Source: Sphingomonadales bacterium (lineage in GTDB: Bacteria; Pseudomonadota; Alphaproteobacteria; Sphingomonadales; Sphingomonadaceae). Taken from it: DNA of 64,000 bases. The stretch's first letter is position 1. Each line of letters opens with the position of its first letter. Positions 56,339 to 64,000 of this stretch are shown one piece after another. The notes beneath the pieces are model-generated. The model did no database searches and was not told where the DNA came from. It saw only the letters and a program-made list of their open reading frames with translations. The stretch lies in contig JANYGX010000029.1 in assembly GCA_025362295.1 (NCBI GenBank), forward strand, positions 120,442-184,441, in the 5' to 3' direction. Position numbers and translations under genes: made by a program.

Positions 56339-57376
56339 ATGGCAAATTTTGAACTCAGGACAGGGGATATATTGAAGGCGGATGCGGACGCAATCGTCAA
56401 CACGGTAAACTGTGTAGGCATCATGGGGCGTGGCATTGCACTCCAATTTAAGAATGCTTATCCCGCAAACTTTAAGGCTTACAAGAGGGCGTGTGATGCT
56501 GAGCAGGTGCAACCGGGGCACATGTTCGTGTTCGAGACCGGCAAGTTTACACCGCGATACATTATCAATTTCCCTACCAAGCGCCATTGGAAGGGCAAAA
56601 GTCGAATTGAGGATATCAAGACCGGCCTGGTCGCGCTTGCCGATGAGATTGTGATACGTGGTATCAAGTCCATCGCTATTCCGCCGCTTGGTGCCGGCCT
56701 TGGTGGGTTGAACTGGGGCGACGTGCTGCCACTTATTAAATCAGCATTGCTGAGCATAGCTGAAATTAATGTGATCATCTTTGAACCAAATGGACCGCCG
56801 GACATTATTCGGGCATCTTCTGTTCCCCAAATGACGTCAGGCCGCGCATCGCTCGTCACTTTAATGCACCGATATTTTCAGGGATTACTGGACCCTTTCG
56901 TTACTCTGATTGAAATACAAAAACTGATGTATTTTATGCAGGTGGCGGGCCAGCCGCTGGGACTTAATTTCGTCAAACATCACTACGGTCCGTATGCAAG
57001 CAATCTGTCGCATGTGCTACATCGCATCGAAGGTCATTTTGTTGCAGGTTACCAGGATGGTGGCGATCAGCCTGACAAGAAGTTGAGCATAGTCCCGGGT
57101 GCGATTGAGGAAGCTGAAGAAAAATTAGCGCATGAACCGCAAACACAGGATTATCTTAACCGTGTCGCGGATCTTATTAACGGCTTTGAAACGCCATACG
57201 GATTAGAATTATTGGCATCAGTTCATTGGGTTGCAACCCATGAAGGGGCAACAAATCTTGACGATGCGGTGCGACAAATCTTAAAGTGGAACGAACGCAA
57301 GAAAGCGTTTACGACGCGGCAGGTGGCTATCGCGTTCAACACACTTCAAGCCAAAGGGTGGCTTGTTGCTGCATAG
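56339..57376 (+). CDS. darG: DarG-type macrodomain antitoxin
   Basis: A 345-aa protein. The N-terminal macrodomain (about residues 1-155) has ADP-ribose-binding blocks DAIVNTVNCVGIMGRGIAL and PPLGAGLGGLNW; it removes ADP-ribose from DNA thymidine. The C-terminal half (about 165-345) binds and neutralises DarT in characterised systems; its IEIQKLMYFMQ...HHYGPYASNL pattern recalls Panacea-like antitoxin domains, which is my inference. GTG 56333 is also in frame two codons earlier. Confidence 0.92.
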   Translation: MANFELRTGDILKADADAIVNTVNCVGIMGRGIALQFKNAYPANFKAYKRACDAEQVQPGHMFVFETGKFTPRYIINFPTKRHWKGKSRIEDIKTGLVALADEIVIRGIKSIAIPPLGAGLGGLNWGDVLPLIKSALLSIAEINVIIFEPNGPPDIIRASSVPQMTSGRASLVTLMHRYFQGLLDPFVTLIEIQKLMYFMQVAGQPLGLNFVKHHYGPYASNLSHVLHRIEGHFVAGYQDGGDQPDKKLSIVPGAIEEAEEKLAHEPQTQDYLNRVADLINGFETPYGLELLASVHWVATHEGATNLDDAVRQILKWNERKKAFTTRQVAIAFNTLQAKGWLVAA

Positions 57377-57410
57377 AACTGTAAAAGTTTTGAATAGATT
57401 CTAGGCAATA

Positions 57411-59039
<1,629 letters not shown>

Positions 59040-59112
59040 GGGAATACAGTCTTAAGCTACAGGGTAGGGTGGTTGCCAGAAAAATCGCACGGCAACCCGA
59101 TAAATTTCCAAG

Positions 59113-59445
59113 TTATTTTGCCAGCGGTACGGTTGGCACGATCGGCAGCGGTTTTACCGGTTGAGCCGCCTTGGCTGCGATGGCTTTTTCGATGTCCGTC
59201 GTGCCATGTCCCGTGCCAGCGCCAAGAATGGCGAGCGTTATACTCGTGGTGATAAAGCACGCTGCCAGAATCGCCGTTGTGCGGGTAAGCAGGTCAGAGG
59301 CACCCCGTGCTGTCATAAAGCCGCCGGAGCCGCCACCGACACCCAACACGCCGCCCTCTGACTTCTGCAACAGCACAACACCCACCAGCGCTGCCGCCAG
59401 AACAACATGCACTATCAAAATGAAGTGGCCCCAAAAACTATCCAT
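59113..59445 (-). CDS. secG: Protein-export membrane protein SecG
   Basis: A 110-aa subunit of the SecYEG translocon with two TM helices (about residues 7-27 and 53-73), separated by the conserved cytoplasmic loop VVLLQKSEGGVLGVGGGSGGF. An Ala/Pro/Lys-rich tail follows, common in alphaproteobacteria. TTG 59451 is in frame two codons earlier, but the ATG at 59445 has AGG at a better distance. Confidence 0.93.
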   Translation of the reverse strand: MDSFWGHFILIVHVVLAAALVGVVLLQKSEGGVLGVGGGSGGFMTARGASDLLTRTTAILAACFITTSITLAILGAGTGHGTTDIEKAIAAKAAQPVKPLPIVPTVPLAK

Positions 59446-59502
59446 AGTCAATTTACCTTTTTCTCAGCTAATCAGTGCACATACAGTTACAGGGCAGGTT
59501 TT

Positions 59503-60240
59503 TCAAGCCGCGCGGATTATTTTCATAAAATCTGTCGCCTTCAGCGATGCGCCGCCGACAAGTGCCCCGTTCACATGCGGCAGGCAGAGTATTGCAGCGG
59601 CATTGTCAGGTTTTACGGAGCCGCCATAGAGAATGCGAACCTGTTTGCCAGGTTCGGCCTCATGGTCGATCAAGGCACCTCGGATAGCGCTGTGAATATC
59701 GGCAATGTCCTGGAGGGTAGGGGTTTTCCCGGTGCCAATCGCCCAGACCGGTTCATAGGCGATGACATAATTTGGGGCAGGGACCAGAGCAATGCTGTCT
59801 CGTAACTGGCTAAGAACGATCTCTAGCACATGGCCAGCGTTGCGTTCGGCCTCGGTTTCACCAATGCATATGATTGGCATGAGGCCGCTCACATGTGCGG
59901 CTTTGGCTTTCCCAGCCACACGTGCAGAGGTTTCTCCGTGGTTTGCCCGCCGTTCCGAATGGCCAACGATAACGGCCTTGGCCCCTGAGTCCGCCAGCAT
60001 GGCCGCTGATATATCGCCGGTATGCGCACCACTTGCATCAACGTGACAATCCTGCCCGCCAATCTGAATGGCGGATCCCCTAACCAAGGCCTCTGCACGG
60101 TCAATCAGGGTAAAAGGTGGGCATATAAGAATGTCTGCCGCCGCTGGTTGCTCTAACAGTTCAGCAACCAGCCGCTCAATCTCGTGCAAACTGTCACCAA
60201 GGCCGTTCATTTTCCAGTTTCCGGCTATTAATGGTCGCAT
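59503..60240 (-). CDS. tpiA: Triosephosphate isomerase
   Basis: A 245-aa TIM barrel interconverting DHAP and glyceraldehyde-3-phosphate. Catalytic residues are Lys10 in GNWKMNG, the His in IVGHSERR and the Glu in IAYEPVWAIGTG; GGSVKPDNAA binds phosphate near the end. In-frame Met residues exist further upstream (to 60306), but GAGGGA lies just before ATG 60240, which gives the standard N-terminus. It is divergent from ppiD. Confidence 0.97.
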   Translation of the reverse strand: MRPLIAGNWKMNGLGDSLHEIERLVAELLEQPAAADILICPPFTLIDRAEALVRGSAIQIGGQDCHVDASGAHTGDISAAMLADSGAKAVIVGHSERRANHGETSARVAGKAKAAHVSGLMPIICIGETEAERNAGHVLEIVLSQLRDSIALVPAPNYVIAYEPVWAIGTGKTPTLQDIADIHSAIRGALIDHEAEPGKQVRILYGGSVKPDNAAAILCLPHVNGALVGGASLKATDFMKIIRAA

Positions 60241-60367
60241 GGTATCCCTCATGTTTAGAATATGGCTGATAGCAAGCTGGCCAACGTGCGGCAACCTTGC
60301 AGACATGGCCGCTCCCCGGTAAAGAACCTAATATATTTATTTTGTCATTTTTCAGGGTACATCGCGC

Positions 60368-62293
60368 ATGATTTCTTTTTTACGTAAAATCCTCAACAGT
60401 TGGGCTGTTTTGGGGATTTTAGGGCTAGTACTGGCGGCGTTTATACTCACCGGTGTGCGCGATCCGCTGGCGGGCAGGGGGGGTGACCAGACCGTTGCCA
60501 AAATTGGCGGTGCCCGGCTTGGGGCCTCGGAATTACTGACAGAAATCAACAACCGCATTCATCAGGCGCAAAAACAGCAGCCAGAACTTACAGTGGCCAG
60601 TGCCGTGCAACAGGGCGCCGATAATGAAATTCGGGAAGCCATGATACAGCGGTTGTCGCTTGACGAGCTTATGCGTAAATTCGGCGTAAAGGCTGGCACC
60701 AATGCCGTCAGCGACATGGTCGCAGCGGAACCGGCGTTTCAGGTTGCCGGTAAGTTCGACAGCAAAACCTACGAAGCACTATTGCGCACGAATAATCTGA
60801 CACCCAAACAATATGAGGCGCAGGTCTCGTCATCCATGGCCGCACAGCAGGTGACAGCGGCCGTGGCGCGTGGCTGGAAACTGCCGGATTCCGTGCTGGT
60901 GAATTTTGCCTCTATGCTGCAACAGCAGCGTGTTGGCACCCTGGCGCAAATTACACTGGCGCAAGCCGGGCCACCACCTGCAGTGGATGATGTTGCCGTC
61001 AAGGCCTTTTATACCAAGAACAGCGCCCGTTACAGTTCTCCCGAACTGCGCAGCTTTCGTTATTTCACCCTCAATCTGGACAGCGTTTCCAGCAGTGTGA
61101 ACATAACAGACGCTGACATTCAAAAATATTATACAGAACATGCTGTTGAGTTTGGTGGCATTGAAGAGCGCACGCTGGAACAGGCAACGCTCGATAGCAA
61201 AGCGGCGGCTGAAGCCTTGATTGCCAAAATAAAATCAGGTGGCAACTTTGCCGAGACGGCAAAAGCCATGGTGCCGGGGTTGGCAGACGCGGACATCGCG
61301 CGCGGCATTACGACAGAAAAAGATCTTGCCAAAGATATTAAGCCTGACATGGCAAAAGCCGTTTTCACACTGCCAGCCAATGCGATATCTCAACCTGTTG
61401 AAACCGAGCTTGGGTTTCAGGTGTTTCATGTGGCGTCCATCAAAGCGGCCAAAGCCAGTGCGCTTGATGCCGCCGCACGCGCACAAATTAGCCAGCAACT
61501 GAAGAAGGACAAGTCCATTGATAAACTGGCTGACGTGTCAAAACAGATTGATGAGGCCGCGGTTGCCCGCAAAAGTTTTGATGCGCTTGCGAAAATGGCC
61601 AATGCAACGCCGCAGTCTGTGCAACCCTTGTCTCGTCGTGGCGGTACGGCAACAGGTGTCGCCGATCCAAATGCCATAACCCTGCAACCCATGCTGAAAC
61701 TGGCCTTCGATCAGCGCCCGGGTGATCCGCTCAGTTTGCAGGTTATTGATGATACGCATTTTGCTATTGTGGATGTGCTTTCCATCGTGAAATCAGCCCC
61801 GCGAGCCCTTGACTCGATAAAACAGGTTGTGGTGGCTGAATGGCAGCATGAACAGCAAATCCTGAAAGCCAAAGCCGCTGGAGATGCCATTCTGGCTGAT
61901 GTCAAAAAAGGTAAATCGCTTGTGGAGCTGGCCAAGGCGCGTGGTTATGCTGCGCGCAGCGACATAAAGTTGCGTTGGCTGGACGCTGAACGCCCTGACG
62001 CCAAGGTGCCAGCCCCGCTGCTGAAGCTTTTTCAGCTTAAAAAAGGTGAAACCACGGTTGTGCCGTCAACCGATGGTAATGGTGTCGTTGTCGTCAGGCT
62101 CGATGAAATTCTGAACCAGCCGGCAGACAAGAATAACGCTTTGTTTCTGAATCTGAAAATACAGGTTGACCGGATGAATGGCACGGAAGCGCAAGCGCAA
62201 ATAATGATTGCAGCGCGGAATGATATGGGTGTTAGCAGAAACCAGAACGCTATCAAGCAGCTCCACAACCAGCTGGTTGGAAACAGCAATTGA
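60368..62293 (+). CDS. ppiD: PpiD-like periplasmic chaperone / peptidyl-prolyl isomerase
   Basis: A 641-aa protein anchored by one N-terminal TM helix (about residues 12-30). A SurA_N-type chaperone region follows and a parvulin-like domain lies in the middle (ERTLEQATLDSKAAAEALIAKI..., then PVETELGFQVFHVASIK). It helps newly exported proteins fold at the Sec translocon. The parvulin domain looks weakly conserved, so isomerase activity is not assured. The stop overlaps the TTG start of trpE as TTGA. Confidence 0.88.
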   Translation: MISFLRKILNSWAVLGILGLVLAAFILTGVRDPLAGRGGDQTVAKIGGARLGASELLTEINNRIHQAQKQQPELTVASAVQQGADNEIREAMIQRLSLDELMRKFGVKAGTNAVSDMVAAEPAFQVAGKFDSKTYEALLRTNNLTPKQYEAQVSSSMAAQQVTAAVARGWKLPDSVLVNFASMLQQQRVGTLAQITLAQAGPPPAVDDVAVKAFYTKNSARYSSPELRSFRYFTLNLDSVSSSVNITDADIQKYYTEHAVEFGGIEERTLEQATLDSKAAAEALIAKIKSGGNFAETAKAMVPGLADADIARGITTEKDLAKDIKPDMAKAVFTLPANAISQPVETELGFQVFHVASIKAAKASALDAAARAQISQQLKKDKSIDKLADVSKQIDEAAVARKSFDALAKMANATPQSVQPLSRRGGTATGVADPNAITLQPMLKLAFDQRPGDPLSLQVIDDTHFAIVDVLSIVKSAPRALDSIKQVVVAEWQHEQQILKAKAAGDAILADVKKGKSLVELAKARGYAARSDIKLRWLDAERPDAKVPAPLLKLFQLKKGETTVVPSTDGNGVVVVRLDEILNQPADKNNALFLNLKIQVDRMNGTEAQAQIMIAARNDMGVSRNQNAIKQLHNQLVGNSN

Positions 62294-63795
62294 CAGCAGA
62301 ATATGAGGCATTCGAGCAAACATACAATAAGGCAAAGCCACAGGTTTTAACACGCTCGCGCATTGCTGACACGGAAACGCCAGTCTCGACCATGCTCAAA
62401 CTGGCGGGCATGGCCCAATGTCCTTTTTTACTGGAATCGGTTGAAGGCGGCGCGACACTGGGTCGCTATTCCATTATTGGCATCAACCCTGATGTCATTT
62501 GGCGCGCCAACGGCAACACATGTGAAATCAACACGCGTGCGCTTCACAATCTGGATGCATTTGTAGCCTGTGCCTATGATACGCTAACAGCGCTTAGGCA
62601 TGTTGTAACCGCCAGCCGTATTGAACTGCCTGAAGGCGTGCCGAATGTTATACCAACACTGGTTGGCTATCTGGGCTATGAAGCCATTGGCCTTGTCGAA
62701 AAATTACCGGATGCGAAAGCCAGTGCCATAAACGTACCAGATATGCTGTTGGTGCGCCCGACACTCATTCTGGTGTTTGATCGTTTAAAAGACAGCCTGA
62801 CCTTTGTAGCGCCGGTTTTTCCAGATGGCGCGCGAACACCGCGCGCTGCTTACGAGGCAGCGCTGGAGAGGCTGGATGCAGCCGAGGCGGCACTTGAGCA
62901 AGCTGTGCCAACACAAATAATGGTTGTGCCAGAAAATCTGCCGGCACCCAAGACGGTGCTGGAGCCCGGTGTCTATTCTGACATGGTGGCGCAAGCGCAA
63001 AACTACATCACGGCAGGTGATATTTTTCAGGTGGTTCTGGCACAACGGTTCACATTGCCCTTTGTGTTGCCGCCTTTTGAACTTTACCGGGCCCTGCGCC
63101 GGATCAATCCCTCACCATTTTTATATTATCTGGAGATGCCGGACTTTACTGTTGCGGGATCGTCACCAGAAATTCTGGTGCGCGTGCGAGATCAAAAAAT
63201 CACCATCAGGCCGATAGCGGGCACGCGCCCGCGCGGTAAAACCACCGCTGAAGATTCAAAAATGCGCGACAGTTTGCTGAACGACCCTAAAGAGCGCGCT
63301 GAGCATCTTATGCTGCTCGATCTTGGTCGCAACGATATTGGCCGTGTTGCCATGCCGTCAACGGTGCAGGTTACGGAGCAGTATACAGTCGAGAACTACA
63401 GTCATGTCATGCACATCGTGTCGAATGTGGAAGCAGCGCTCGATCCGAAGCACGATATTATTGACGCGCTGTTTTCCGGTTTTCCGGCAGGCACAGTCAG
63501 TGGCGCGCCTAAAATTCGCGCCATGGAAATCATCAATGAACTTGAACCGGAAAAGCGCGGTATATACGGCGGCGGTGTAGGCTATTTCGGGGCTGACGGA
63601 TCAATGGACAGCTGCATCGTGTTGCGGACAGCCATTATCAAGGACGGCGTTATGCACGTGCAAGCCGGTGCCGGCATCGTGGCAGATAGCGTGGCGGCCT
63701 CTGAGCAGATGGAGTGTGAAGCAAAGTCAGGTGCGCTGATTGCTGCAGCCCGAGAAGCCTACCGGGTGGCCAGCGACAGCAAGCGCGGCCAGTAA
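62290..63795 (+). CDS. trpE: Anthranilate synthase component I
   Basis: A 501-aa chorismate-utilising enzyme making anthranilate. The N-terminal Trp-feedback region includes LLESVEGGATLGRYSIIG; the catalytic part has NPSPFLYYLEMP, GSSPEILVRV, PIAGTRPRGKT, LDLGRNDIGRVA and SGAPKIRAMEIINELEP. The start is TTG overlapping ppiD. The trpE gene lies 48 kb from trpFBA, so tryptophan genes are split. No attenuator is visible, since ppiD runs directly into it. Confidence 0.97.
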   Translation: MTAEYEAFEQTYNKAKPQVLTRSRIADTETPVSTMLKLAGMAQCPFLLESVEGGATLGRYSIIGINPDVIWRANGNTCEINTRALHNLDAFVACAYDTLTALRHVVTASRIELPEGVPNVIPTLVGYLGYEAIGLVEKLPDAKASAINVPDMLLVRPTLILVFDRLKDSLTFVAPVFPDGARTPRAAYEAALERLDAAEAALEQAVPTQIMVVPENLPAPKTVLEPGVYSDMVAQAQNYITAGDIFQVVLAQRFTLPFVLPPFELYRALRRINPSPFLYYLEMPDFTVAGSSPEILVRVRDQKITIRPIAGTRPRGKTTAEDSKMRDSLLNDPKERAEHLMLLDLGRNDIGRVAMPSTVQVTEQYTVENYSHVMHIVSNVEAALDPKHDIIDALFSGFPAGTVSGAPKIRAMEIINELEPEKRGIYGGGVGYFGADGSMDSCIVLRTAIIKDGVMHVQAGAGIVADSVAASEQMECEAKSGALIAAAREAYRVASDSKRGQ

Positions 63796-63860
63796 GGGCA
63801 AATATAACATCGCATTTCTGCGCCATATACGCTCTTTACCTACAAAGTAACGTACCACTC

Positions 63861-63889
63861 TTGACAATATCTAGGCTTTACCCTATATC
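63861..63889 (+). promoter_or_regulatory. Consensus-like sigma-70 promoter at the window edge
   Basis: A perfect TTGACA is followed by 17 nt and TATATC. Transcription would start near 63896. Downstream the sequence holds ATGGCCATTTGGCCCTGA (a 5-codon frame with one Trp, itself a small GGCC/GGCC hairpin) and a second stem near 63940-63965. The gene it drives lies outside the window, so its type is unknown. Confidence 0.6.
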
Positions 63890-64000
63890 ATCTCTTGTTC
63901 ATGGCCATTTGGCCCTGAGCAAACACCACAACCAGCGTTCGAGGCTTTGCGCGAAGTCACTCGAGTGCGGTCCTTGGGTCGGGCAGTTTCACGCCGGGCA

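Overview
The window is a bacterial chromosome segment, almost certainly from an alphaproteobacterium. Support: the gene order cmk-rpsA-ihfB-lapA-pyrF-trpF-trpB-trpA-accD-folC; a HIG1-type twin-TM protein; a DUF3035-like lipoprotein after lspA; a 33-aa basic protein beginning MAKGQM; a sigma-54 flagellin; hopanoid HpnH; and a TonB-receptor/tryptophan-halogenase sugar locus. Coding density is high and base composition is moderate. Many junctions use 4-nt ATGA, GTGA or TTGA overlaps. The exact order cannot be fixed from sequence alone; a Sphingomonadales-, Caulobacterales- or Micropepsales-like organism fits.

Layout. 1-1.5 kb: the end of an MBL-fold hydrolase, a MAPEG membrane protein and a single-domain CheY-like regulator. 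1.6-6.8 kb: ribF, ileS, lspA, a lipoprotein and a HIG1-type protein. 6.8-9.8 kb: cmk, rpsA (with a structured leader carrying a 31-codon frame) and ihfB. 9.9-11.4 kb: a secreted beta-helix protein on the minus strand. 11.6-17.5 kb: lapA-pyrF-trpFBA-accD-folC. 17.6-24.9 kb: a complete histidine-utilisation locus, hutCF divergent from hutIHGU, with a likely HutC operator between them. 25-27.2 kb: uvrB. 27.4-29.6 kb: accessory material, namely a repeat-rich YHYH protein, the small MAKGQM protein and a decayed AAA ATPase. 29.6-33.3 kb: hpnH, a sigma-54-dependent flagellin and a beta-barrel outer-membrane protein.

33.3-44.2 kb starts with a hairpin-rich intergenic region that may encode a short minus-strand transcript. 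It continues into a sucrose-type regulon: SLC45-like MFS importer, cytoplasmic GH68 enzyme, 2OG-Fe(II) oxygenase, TonB-dependent receptor, tryptophan halogenase, LacI regulator and ROK fructokinase. TGCAA-nCGn-TTGCA operators lie upstream of the MFS gene and the receptor. The implied pathway is outer-membrane uptake by the receptor, inner-membrane import by the MFS carrier, cleavage by GH68 and phosphorylation of fructose.

44.2-50 kb: an NAD-dependent molybdenum formate dehydrogenase operon (fdsGBA-fdhD). 50-55.3 kb: an exported M1 aminopeptidase, a TIGR03862-like flavoprotein and a CPA2 antiporter. 55.7-57.4 kb: a DarT/DarG DNA-ADP-ribosylation toxin-antitoxin pair inserted beside housekeeping genes. 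57.4-63.8 kb: pyrG, secG and tpiA on the minus strand, then ppiD-trpE on the plus strand. The window ends in a consensus-like promoter for something beyond its edge.

No tRNA, rRNA, CRISPR array or complete insertion sequence was recognised. The most unusual items are the candidate minus-strand transcript at 33.33-33.61 kb, the repeat/YHYH protein, the sucrose regulon with its halogenase and oxygenase, the rpsA leader frame, DarTG, and the flagellin promoter with an upstream palindrome.
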